Positions 1 to 6,428 of a DNA stretch of 24,205 nt are shown piece after piece. The DNA lies in NCBI GenBank assembly GCA_016302545.1, contig JAEDNK010000009.1, forward strand, positions 1-24,205, given 5' to 3'. The notes beneath the pieces are model-generated. The model was given only the letters and a program-made list of their open reading frames with translations. It was not told the DNA's origin and made no database searches. Origin of the DNA: Bacillota bacterium. GTDB taxonomy: Bacteria > Bacillota > Clostridia > Peptostreptococcales > Anaerovoracaceae. Positions within the stretch are counted from its first letter, which is position 1. Each line of letters begins with the position of its first letter. The translations under genes were made by a program, and so were the position numbers.

Positions 1-1
1 A

Positions 2-35
2 AACTATTCCTTAAATCACAATTTTGGGAATAGTT
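2..35. other. Imperfect hairpin at window edge
   Basis: A perfect 9-bp inverted repeat (AACTATTCC at 2-10 against GGAATAGTT at 27-35) continues, after a small mismatch, into four more pairs (13-16 with 21-24) closing a CACA loop. It could be part of a terminator or a structured RNA whose gene lies left of the window. There is no clear T-run on either side, so its role is open. Confidence 0.35.
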
Positions 36-40
36 AATAT

Positions 41-75
41 AGCAAAATAAGAACCTCGGTGTTTTCCGGGGTTCT
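41..75 (-). terminator. Rho-independent terminator after zinc-ribbon gene
   Basis: A 10-bp stem (50-59 with 66-75, one G-T wobble) has a six-base loop. On the minus strand it is followed by TTATTTTGC, an adequate U-rich tail. It lies 43 bases past the stop of the zinc-ribbon gene. Downstream plus-strand bases (CTTTG) are less T-rich, so the minus direction is preferred, but some bidirectional activity is possible. Confidence 0.65.
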
Positions 76-118
76 CTTTGCAAATCCTTATTTATATTAT
101 AGATATGTAATTTAGTTA

Positions 119-331
119 TCAGCCGCCGATTAAAAAATCCAGTATATCCATTCCAGAGTCTTCTGGCTTCTTATATAGCTCTGTATATCCGCACTGTCTG
201 CATGATATTGTGGTAAATCTTTTATTTTGAATATCAAACATCTTGGCGAAGTTTCCTCCTGTAGCCTGGAACTGATCGCTTTCATATTCTGTGCAGCCAC
301 ACTTCGGGCATACATATTGTTTTCTTTCCAT
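119..331 (-). CDS. Small zinc-ribbon protein (predicted nucleic-acid binding, COG3478-like)
   Basis: The 70-residue protein has two CxxC knuckles, Cys8/Cys11 (CPKC) and Cys44/Cys47 (CRQC), spaced as in a single zinc ribbon. The arrangement and the tail ending in LDFLIGG resemble the small zinc-ribbon family called predicted nucleic-acid-binding proteins (COG3478 / DUF2082 type); the exact role of that family is not known to me. The ATG at 331 follows an AAAGGAG ribosome-binding site at good spacing. It stands alone, with its own promoter upstream and a terminator downstream. The zinc-ribbon assignment is firm; nucleic-acid binding is an inference from the fold. Confidence 0.8.
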   Translation of the reverse strand: MERKQYVCPKCGCTEYESDQFQATGGNFAKMFDIQNKRFTTISCRQCGYTELYKKPEDSGMDILDFLIGG

Positions 332-382
332 TATACATACTCCTTTTGATGATTTAGCTTAGCAATAATTCATGCTGACATG

Positions 383-411
383 ATTTTACCACATTCTTAA
401 GCAGTTTACAA
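383..411 (-). promoter_or_regulatory. Sigma-A promoter for the zinc-ribbon gene
   Basis: On the minus strand, TTGTAA (411-406) is separated by 17 bases from TAAAAT (388-383). The -10 is preceded by TGG, giving an extended -10. The start codon lies about 50 bases downstream. Confidence 0.6.
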
Positions 412-522
412 TACTTCCGTAAATCATCTGAAAAAAACAGAAAAATCGAGGCTCTATTTTGCGTTTTAAGCGATTTTTTTATATACTGTCGATAATTGGC
501 ACCTTGATGTTTTTTGTGAAAT

Positions 523-557
523 AGCGGCAAATCGTTGATATTTCAACGACAGCCGCT
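523..557 (-). other. Strong hairpin just after the LysM gene (possible terminator or mRNA 3' end)
   Basis: Two stacked perfect stems form one long hairpin. AGCGGC (523-528) pairs with GCCGCT (552-557) and, across a small internal loop, TCGTTGA (532-538) pairs with TCAACGA (543-549). It begins 11 bases past the LysM stop. The minus-strand bases that follow (ATTTCACAAAAAAC) do not form a U-run, so it is not a textbook intrinsic terminator; it may protect the 3' end or act with another factor. Confidence 0.5.
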
Positions 558-568
558 TATCAATATAA

Positions 569-871
569 TTAATGATAAATTGGGACCTGAATTGTCATTC
601 CTGCATATAACTGGTCAGCTGAAATATCATTTAATGAGCACAGCTTAAAAACGGCCTTACGGGTATCCATATCATCCGGCATATAGTCCTGAGCAATGTT
701 CCATAAGGTGTCGCCGGATTTAACTTCAACATCCATATATTCCTGAACCGTTAAACTTGCAGCAGTATTTAAACCAAGTGCAAAGTTAATAACTGTGGTA
801 AGTAAAATGATTGTAAGTACTACGAAAACCGTAAATCTGAATCTGTTTGAAATTCTGTAACTCTTTCTCAT
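569..871 (-). CDS. Membrane-anchored LysM protein, YneA-like SOS cell-division inhibitor (inferred)
   Basis: The protein is about 100 residues. A basic N-terminus (MRKSYRISNRFRF) precedes one hydrophobic segment, then a linker and a C-terminal LysM domain running from VKSGDTLWNIAQDY to the end. LysM domains bind peptidoglycan. The size, single anchor and C-terminal LysM match YneA/ChiA-type division inhibitors that LexA controls in Firmicutes. A GTG at 880 is in frame, but AGAGGGG sits only one or two bases from it and ten from the ATG at 871, so I prefer 871. The promoter carries three LexA-like boxes, which is the main support for the SOS role. lexA itself is not adjacent. The domain call is firm; the division-inhibitor function is inferred. 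Confidence 0.75.
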   Translation of the reverse strand: MRKSYRISNRFRFTVFVVLTIILLTTVINFALGLNTAASLTVQEYMDVEVKSGDTLWNIAQDYMPDDMDTRKAVFKLCSLNDISADQLYAGMTIQVPIYH

Positions 872-890
872 CAGGCTCACACCCCTCTCT

Positions 891-903
891 AAACATCTGT
901 TCT
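891..903 (-). promoter_or_regulatory. LexA (SOS) box 3, downstream of -10
   Basis: The minus strand reads AGAACAGATGTTT from 903 to 891, matching GAAC-RNRY-GTTY. It lies at the expected transcription start, between the -10 and the ribosome-binding site. Confidence 0.65.
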
Positions 904-910
904 TTTTTAT

Positions 911-939
911 AATATACCAGAATAAATGTTCGAAGTCAA
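911..939 (-). promoter_or_regulatory. Sigma-A promoter of the LysM gene with a LexA box in its spacer
   Basis: On the minus strand TTGACT (939-934) is followed after 17 bases by TATATT (916-911). The spacer contains CGAACATTTATTC (932-920), a one-mismatch match to the GAAC-N4-GTTC core. Repressor bound there would block RNA polymerase directly. Confidence 0.75.
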
Positions 940-948
940 GAGGATTTT

Positions 949-961
949 AAACATTTGTTCG
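949..961 (-). promoter_or_regulatory. LexA (SOS) box 1, upstream of -35
   Basis: The minus strand reads CGAACAAATGTTT from 961 to 949. It fits the Bacillus-type consensus CGAACRNRYGTTYC through the second Y; only the last C is replaced by A. It lies just past the stop of the XRE gene and 9 bases before the -35 of the LysM promoter. Confidence 0.7.
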
Positions 962-964
962 ATT

Positions 965-2197
965 TTAGTTGAACAAAGCCTGATAAGGATACATAAACAG
1001 CACCACAGTTATAAAACCCATTATATACGGTAGTATGAGATTCGCCCCTATTATAATAATAGAAGCTTTATACTGCCTGTCATATAAATCACAGGCTCCC
1101 AGAATAAGACCTAGTGCTGCGGTTACAAGTCCTACTTTAGGAAATATACTTATAAATGTAAGCAGTACGGCGGGAGTTACAAAAGCTATGCTATCCGTAA
1201 CCGGTATAGTGATGCTTTGCGCAATAATGGTAATCCCAACAGCAAGAAACGGGAAAATCATACATGCTATTATACATACAACCCCGATTTTATTGAATAC
1301 GGTCAGCGATTTCCAGAAGGTGATTCTGTTTGCAGTAATTTCAGGACAAACTTTTCCGTCCTTTCTTAAGCATCTTATTCTTATCATTTCCGAAATAAAG
1401 TATATGACCATAAGGCCGCAGAATAAAGCAAATATAAGCTGTCGATTCACTTTAAAGTAATCACATATGAAGAAATTCGGATTTTCCGGTTCGTATATGG
1501 TTACACTATTGCCTAACCATATATGACCGTTTAAAGGCGAATAGCTGATTATAGCGCCCATGACGAAAGCCGCCGACACTGCAATATTTCTGGCAGTCAG
1601 TGCTTTACCAAGCTTTCCTAACCTGAAGAATAGTACATAAAACGCCGTCAAAGCAATAAAACACACGACCATACCGCCCAAAATAACATAGCCTATTTTA
1701 TCGGTACATATAAATGCAGCTTCTCCTGCGCTTGGATTGTTGTCCTTGACATAAGCCGGCGAATAGTATGTATAATCATTACATGACATAATCGCTATTG
1801 TAAAAACAGTAAAGAATAACATCTGAAGCACATTGACAATTACAGTAGTTCTTTTAAAAAAGTCATGCAGGTTAGCTGCAGGAAGCACTACGGGAATATC
1901 CTTGTGCTTTTTTACTTTGCTTTTTCTGTTCTCTGTGTCGTCGACATATTCATTGTTTTCCGGCTGGCCAGGTTGGTCAGGCTCCGGCGCTGACTCTGCC
2001 AGCAGCTCATCCACGGTTATACCCAGGGCCTTTGCTAAAGGCGATAATAATGTGACCTCAGGATAGCCCTCCCCTGTCTCCCACCGAGAAATAGTCTTGT
2101 TGCTTATGTTGAGCATCTCTGCAAGCTGAGCCTGAGTAAGCCCCTTTTTCTTTCTTAAATCAGCAATTTTCGCGCCGAAATCTCTGTTGTTTAACAT
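965..2197 (-). CDS. XRE-family HTH regulator fused to a multi-pass membrane domain
   Basis: The 410-residue protein starts with a Cro/C1-type helix-turn-helix (about residues 8-67; GLTQAQLAEMLNISNKTISR is the core), then a Pro/Glu-rich linker and a basic KSKVKKHKD stretch. After that come about seven hydrophobic segments (near residues 118-140, 165-190, 203-217, 252-270, 300-330, 340-365 and 380-405). Such HTH-membrane fusions are common in Clostridia; their ligand and target genes are generally unknown, and I cannot assign one here. ATG 2197 follows AGGAGGG at 10 bases. It follows the TVP38 gene after a terminator, so it probably has its own transcript. A TATAAT at 2223-2218 is present but sits too close to the RBS to be convincing. 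It is not LexA: there is no peptidase domain. Confidence 0.8.
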   Translation of the reverse strand: MLNNRDFGAKIADLRKKKGLTQAQLAEMLNISNKTISRWETGEGYPEVTLLSPLAKALGITVDELLAESAPEPDQPGQPENNEYVDDTENRKSKVKKHKDIPVVLPAANLHDFFKRTTVIVNVLQMLFFTVFTIAIMSCNDYTYYSPAYVKDNNPSAGEAAFICTDKIGYVILGGMVVCFIALTAFYVLFFRLGKLGKALTARNIAVSAAFVMGAIISYSPLNGHIWLGNSVTIYEPENPNFFICDYFKVNRQLIFALFCGLMVIYFISEMIRIRCLRKDGKVCPEITANRITFWKSLTVFNKIGVVCIIACMIFPFLAVGITIIAQSITIPVTDSIAFVTPAVLLTFISIFPKVGLVTAALGLILGACDLYDRQYKASIIIIGANLILPYIMGFITVVLFMYPYQALFN

Positions 2198-2236
2198 AAT
2201 CTTTACTCCCTCCTGTAATTATATCTTAAAACAGGC

Positions 2237-2291
2237 GAAAAGAAAAGCCTACCTATTCATCAAAGATTATGTCTATGATTCATAGATAGGC
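2237..2291 (-). terminator. Terminator closing the mutS...TVP38 gene run
   Basis: A 10-bp stem (2282-2291 with 2247-2256, one G-T wobble) has a 25-base loop and is followed on the minus strand by TTTTCTTTTC. It lies 22 bases after the TVP38-family stop codon. The loop is longer than usual, so efficiency is uncertain. Confidence 0.65.
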
Positions 2292-2313
2292 GAATTTTGC
2301 GAATTTTACCCTG

Positions 2314-3051
2314 TTATTTTGTGATTTTTTCATAAAATTTATCCAGCAGCCCATGTATTTTTTTTCGGAAAATAATACACAGGGCAAAGGCAATCACGGC
2401 AAATACACCGATTATAACCGCCCCCGTGTAGTTTTCCTCCATCATCATGTCTCCCATGAGCAGACATCCTATCATGCCGGGCAGTCTTCCCAAAGCAGAG
2501 ATAATAATAAATGGTTTAAACTTTATCTCCGACACGCCTGCGGCGTAGCTCACCATATCCTTGGGTATGCCGGGTATCAGATAGAGGAAAAAGACTATGG
2601 CGTACATTTTCTTTGAATTCAGCCGTTCAATATAGTATGACATCTTTTCCTCGCCGAAAAAAATATGGAGAAAGTCCCGTCCCAGCGCCTTTGCCAGCAT
2701 AAAGGAAAGGGTTGTACCCAGCAAAGCTCCAGTCATGGCAAAAAGCAGCGCAGGCCAGAAGCCGTAGATATAGCCTGCAGCCATCTGGAAAACTTGTCCC
2801 GGTATGATACTTATAACAATCTGTACGATCTGAAGCCCGATGTATACAAATATGGATTGTGTTTCATATTTTTCCAGAAAAGCGACTACATCATCTATGT
2901 TTTCAAAGCTCTTAATCCAATCCCCGTGAAAAAACCACAGATACAGCGGAATTCCAACCACTATCAATACAAGCATTGAAATTTTAACAACGGAAAGAAT
3001 GACTCGTCGCTTGTTCTCTTTTTCTGCTTTTTTTATATTCTCAACACCCAT
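2314..3051 (-). CDS. TVP38/TMEM64 (VTT-domain) membrane protein
   Basis: The 245-residue integral membrane protein has an N-terminal helix (about 18-41), a VTT/SNARE-assoc core (about 65-200) with the characteristic LIPGIPKDMVSYAAG re-entrant motif, and a last helix near 208-228 before a basic tail. The family (YdjX/YdjZ, YtxB relatives, distant DedA homologues) is linked to membrane lipid handling, but the substrate in bacteria is mostly not settled. ATG 3051 has AAGGGG about 10 bases upstream. Only 23 bases separate it from the PLP enzyme upstream, so it is probably the last gene of the mutS run; a terminator follows. Confidence 0.85.
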   Translation of the reverse strand: MGVENIKKAEKENKRRVILSVVKISMLVLIVVGIPLYLWFFHGDWIKSFENIDDVVAFLEKYETQSIFVYIGLQIVQIVISIIPGQVFQMAAGYIYGFWPALLFAMTGALLGTTLSFMLAKALGRDFLHIFFGEEKMSYYIERLNSKKMYAIVFFLYLIPGIPKDMVSYAAGVSEIKFKPFIIISALGRLPGMIGCLLMGDMMMEENYTGAVIIGVFAVIAFALCIIFRKKIHGLLDKFYEKITK

Positions 3052-3074
3052 TTTTCTTTTACCCCTTGTTTCAA

Positions 3075-4376
3075 TTACTGCTTCAGTTCTATAAGACCTT
3101 TCTTTAATAAGGTATCTACTGATTTAATTACCCCGAATTTTGAATGTTCGTATGTCAGACCGCCCTGAAAGTATGCGATGTACGGCTCACGCATTGGAGC
3201 ATCTGCGGAAAGCTCGATAGTCGAACCCTGCACGAAAGCACCTGCTGCCATAATTACCTTATCTTCGTAACCGGGCATATCTCCGGGTACAGGAGCTACG
3301 AAACTGTCAACGGGAGCCGCAGACTGAATGCCTTCGCAGAAAGCGATTAATTTAGCCGGATCTTTGAATTTTACAGACTGAACGATATCGGAACGGATGT
3401 CTCCGGCCTTAGGAGATACTTCAAAGCCAAGCTTTTCATAAACCTTTCCGCAGAGAACAGCGCCTTTAAGTGCGCTGTTTGCAGCACGAGGTCCCAGGAA
3501 GAACCCCTGAAACATGGTTCTTGTCTGACCGTAAGTAAGACCGCATTCGCCGCCTATGCCGGGACATGTCATGCGGTACTGAATCTGATCGATAAGGTCC
3601 TGTCTGCCGGCAATATAAGCACCACTGAGGGCAAGACCACCGCCCGGATTCTTTATAAGTGAAGATGCCATAACATCTGCACCCACATCGGTAGGTTCCT
3701 TTGTTTCAAGGAATTCACCGTAAGAGTTATCTACCATTTTTACGATGTCCGGATTAACCTCTTCGATAGCCTTCATGAGCTTTTGGATTTCGTCCATGGA
3801 GATGGCCTTTCTCCAGGAATAGCCCGTAGCACGCTGAGCTGTGATCATTCGTGTTTTATCGGTAATCGCAGCCTTTACGCCTTCGATGTCGATGGAGCCG
3901 TCAGGAAGCAGATCAACCTGTTTGAAAGTCACGCCGTAATCTCTCAGAGAACCGTTGCCCTTTTCGTAATTTGTTATACCGATTACTGTCTGAAGCGTAT
4001 CGTAAGGCTCACCTGTTGCATAAATAAGCTCGTCTCCCGGTCTTAAAATTCCCAGAAGGGTCGTTGCAAGTGCGTGGGTACCGTTTACAAAGGTTGTTCG
4101 CACAAGGGCTGCATCCGTGTGGAAAACATCTGCGAAAGTCTGTCCTATTGCTTCTCTTCCGGCGTCATCGTAGCCGTAGCCTGTCTTCCAGCCGAAGTGC
4201 ATATCGCGTATGCGGTTTTTCTGGAATGCCGACAACACTTTATATTGGTTATAGGCCATAATATCGTCAAGTTTTTCAAACTCACAGCGTACTTCATCTT
4301 CAGACTCTGCCACCAGTTTAAGTACTCTTTCATCAATTCCGAATTCATCTATTAAAAATTGTTCTGTTAAATTCAT
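3075..4376 (-). CDS. ynbB: YnbB-like PLP-dependent enzyme (methionine gamma-lyase / 'aluminium resistance' family)
   Basis: The 433-residue protein matches the Met_gamma_lyase family (COG4100). It has GTHALATTLLG in the cofactor-binding region (about 99-109), VDNSYGEF with Asp216 likely contacting the pyridoxal nitrogen, and SSLIKNPGGGLA with Lys242 as the probable Schiff-base lysine. The family is fold-type I PLP and related to cystathionine/methionine gamma-lyases, but its physiological substrate is not firmly known; the aluminium-resistance name is historical. Its place downstream of miaA parallels B. subtilis, where ynbB lies in the miaA-hfq neighbourhood. ATG 4376 is preceded by TAGGAGC, which overlaps the recombinase stop region (12-base gap), so translation is probably coupled. 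Confidence 0.87.
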   Translation of the reverse strand: MNLTEQFLIDEFGIDERVLKLVAESEDEVRCEFEKLDDIMAYNQYKVLSAFQKNRIRDMHFGWKTGYGYDDAGREAIGQTFADVFHTDAALVRTTFVNGTHALATTLLGILRPGDELIYATGEPYDTLQTVIGITNYEKGNGSLRDYGVTFKQVDLLPDGSIDIEGVKAAITDKTRMITAQRATGYSWRKAISMDEIQKLMKAIEEVNPDIVKMVDNSYGEFLETKEPTDVGADVMASSLIKNPGGGLALSGAYIAGRQDLIDQIQYRMTCPGIGGECGLTYGQTRTMFQGFFLGPRAANSALKGAVLCGKVYEKLGFEVSPKAGDIRSDIVQSVKFKDPAKLIAFCEGIQSAAPVDSFVAPVPGDMPGYEDKVIMAAGAFVQGSTIELSADAPMREPYIAYFQGGLTYEHSKFGVIKSVDTLLKKGLIELKQ

Positions 4377-4388
4377 TGGTGTAAGCTC

Positions 4389-5522
4389 CTATTTTTCTGT
4401 CCGTTCTGTTTCCCATTCCATATCTTTTACCAGATCCCGCTTTACATTCATCTTCTGACGGGCATAGAGCTGGGTTGTTGTCACCTGTTCGTGGTCCAGC
4501 AAAGCCGCCACATCGAAGATGGAGTTTCCTCGTCCTATAAGACTGGTTGCTGCTGTTGCTCTCAGCTTGTGAGGGCTGTATCCGGCTTTTCTGGTGGTTT
4601 TAAGAGCTATGGAAGTATATTTTTTTACAAGCTCTCTGATCTGCCTCTCGGTCATACGTCGACCCTGCAGTGACAGGAAAAGTGCATCCCTGTTTTCTTC
4701 ATCCAAAGATGAATCAGCTGCTCTTTCATTGTCAATATAGTCGTGAATAACCGCAGTGGCAGAGTTGTTCAGGGGCATGATGGATTCCTTTCCCCTCTTT
4801 CTGTATATCTTGAATTCGCCCCTGTTGAAATTAAAGGACGAAACATTGAGCTGCTGCAGCTCGGAAAGCCTAAGACCGTAGGTAAGGAAAAGTATGAGAA
4901 CAGCCTTGTCTCGTTTCTTTGTCTTTTCCCAATAGGCATGTTCATGGTCGGTGAGCCCTGTACCGCTTGAAACAGCGTCCAGCATTATCATCACTTCGTC
5001 ATCCTGAAGAGCCTTGATTTCCCTTTCTCCGGGCTTGGGAACGCGGATAGGGTCGAAACCGTCAGTTATATTTTTTGAAAGCAGTTCATCTCTGTACAGC
5101 TGCTTGAACATTACCGAAACCGACGATTTCTTTCGTGCCAAAGATTTGTTGGAATTTTCATATATGTAGATGGTATCTCCCGTGTCAACCTTGTACTTGC
5201 GGCAGTACTCTATGAACATGTTAACATCTACCGCCTTGACCTGCTCCAGATCGGAAAGCTTGATTTTGTCCGTGGTTTCGGCGTCGGTCAGATCCGTTTC
5301 TTCTATAAGATACTTGAAAAAAAACTTGATGTCGTGAAGATAGGCAAGCCGTGTGGCGGGAAGCACATTTCCCTTAAGATATGAAAAGAAGCCGCGCAGA
5401 AACTTAGGCAGCTGATTTTCTATTTCCTCGCATTCCAGATAAATGTCGTTTTCCTTTTTGATAACATTATCGGGCCTGTCGCTCTTGTTATGAATTTTTA
5501 TATTCCTTGTGTCTGTACCCAT
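4389..5522 (-). CDS. Tyrosine recombinase / phage-integrase-family protein (XerC/D-like)
   Basis: The 377-residue protein has an N-terminal SAM-like core-binding domain (about 38-150) and a C-terminal catalytic domain. The expected active-site residues are visible: Arg218 (TYGLRLSEL), a lysine near 242-245 (RKRGKES), His318 and Arg321 (HKLRATAA), His344 (LLDHEQV) and nucleophile Tyr353 (TTTQLYARQ). It is therefore probably an active strand-exchange enzyme. It differs from XerC/XerD by a roughly 35-residue charged N-terminal extension and an insertion around 185-205. The ATG at 5522 lies inside the miaA end (25-base overlap), with GGAG 10 bases before it. No att-like repeats, excisionase or phage genes flank it, and it sits between miaA and the ynbB-like gene, as a resident operon member rather than an obvious mobile integrase. 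Its target site is unknown. Confidence 0.85.
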   Translation of the reverse strand: MGTDTRNIKIHNKSDRPDNVIKKENDIYLECEEIENQLPKFLRGFFSYLKGNVLPATRLAYLHDIKFFFKYLIEETDLTDAETTDKIKLSDLEQVKAVDVNMFIEYCRKYKVDTGDTIYIYENSNKSLARKKSSVSVMFKQLYRDELLSKNITDGFDPIRVPKPGEREIKALQDDEVMIMLDAVSSGTGLTDHEHAYWEKTKKRDKAVLILFLTYGLRLSELQQLNVSSFNFNRGEFKIYRKRGKESIMPLNNSATAVIHDYIDNERAADSSLDEENRDALFLSLQGRRMTERQIRELVKKYTSIALKTTRKAGYSPHKLRATAATSLIGRGNSIFDVAALLDHEQVTTTQLYARQKMNVKRDLVKDMEWETERTEK

Positions 5523-6427
5523 CCTATTATTTCTCCAACTGCGGCCTCATCGCTCTCGTATTCGCTGAGGTTGAACCATTTCGTATCCTCATATCTGCGG
5601 AACCAGGTGAGCTGACGCTTGGCAAGGTGACGGCTGTTCTTCTTTATCAGTCCTATGGCTTCCTCCTGACCGTAAAGACCGTCGAAATATCCTATTATTT
5701 CCTTATAGCCTATACCCTTCATGGAAATATCGCTCTCGTCAAGCCCCATTTCCAGAAGCTCTTCAACTTCATGAAAAAGTCCCTCTTCAATCATTATATC
5801 CACTCTTTGGTTTATTCTATCATAAAGCTCAGGTCGGTTTCTTGTCAATCCTATTAAGATTGTATCATAATCCTTACACTTTTCCTGACAATTTTTAAAA
5901 TCTACGATATTTTTGCCGCTTATGGCCCCTTCCAGAGCTCGAATAACCTTTTTTACATTGTTTGGATGTATGCGCTCTGCGGCTTTCGGGTCGGCTTCCT
6001 TAAGTTTGTTGTAAATGTACTCGGGACCGAAAAGCTCCGCTTCGTTTAATAAAGTATCTCTAAGCTCTGTATCGACAGAAGCGCCGCTGAAATCCATTTC
6101 ATAAAGGAGGCTGTTGAGATAAAGTCCCGTACCACCTTCTATTACGGGAGTTTTTCCCCTACTGAATATGTCTTCGATAGCAGCTTTAGCCATCTGCGCA
6201 TACCTTGCCACGCTGAAGGGTTCCTTGGGGTCAATTTCGTCCACCAGCCAGTGCTTTACCTCCGCCTGTTCTTCCGGTGTAGGCTTGGCGCTGCCTATGT
6301 TCATGTACTTATAAAGCTGCATGGAGTCGCAGGACACGATTTCACCGTTAAAAGCCTTGGCTGTCTCTATGGCATATTTAGTTTTTCCAACGGCCGTAGG
6401 GCCTGCAACTGCAATAAGTTTTCTCAT
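5498..6427 (-). CDS. miaA: tRNA dimethylallyltransferase MiaA
   Basis: The 309-residue enzyme transfers the dimethylallyl group from DMAPP to N6 of A37 in tRNAs reading UNN codons, the first step to i6A/ms2i6A. It shows the P-loop GPTAVGKT (9-16), the DSMQLYKYMNIGSAKPT region that binds tRNA A37 and the catalytic aspartate, and GGTGLYLNSLLY. Length is normal. The ATG at 6427 is one base past the mutL stop, with GAGAG just upstream inside mutL, so the two genes are translationally coupled. mutS-mutL-miaA order is common in Firmicutes. Its DMAPP substrate comes from the isoprenoid pathway that dxs, also in the window, initiates. Confidence 0.96.
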   Translation of the reverse strand: MRKLIAVAGPTAVGKTKYAIETAKAFNGEIVSCDSMQLYKYMNIGSAKPTPEEQAEVKHWLVDEIDPKEPFSVARYAQMAKAAIEDIFSRGKTPVIEGGTGLYLNSLLYEMDFSGASVDTELRDTLLNEAELFGPEYIYNKLKEADPKAAERIHPNNVKKVIRALEGAISGKNIVDFKNCQEKCKDYDTILIGLTRNRPELYDRINQRVDIMIEEGLFHEVEELLEMGLDESDISMKGIGYKEIIGYFDGLYGQEEAIGLIKKNSRHLAKRQLTWFRRYEDTKWFNLSEYESDEAAVGEIIGWVQTQGI

Positions 6428-6428
6428 T

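Noticed and set aside
441..478. AAAAATCG...CGATTTTT inverted repeat as a bidirectional terminator
   Set aside because: The stem is mostly A-T with a 22-base loop; T-runs exist on both sides, but the stem is too weak to call.
965..2197. XRE gene as the missing lexA
   Set aside because: LexA has a winged-helix N-terminus and a serine peptidase domain with Ser/Lys; this protein has a Cro/C1 HTH and membrane segments instead.
2290..2307. GCGAATTTT repeated twice in tandem
   Set aside because: Two 9-base copies only, in a short intergenic stretch next to the terminator; most likely chance.
4389..5522. Recombinase as evidence of a prophage or integrative element
   Set aside because: No att-like direct repeats, tRNA gene, excisionase, phage or conjugation genes lie within the window, and both neighbours are intact conserved genes.
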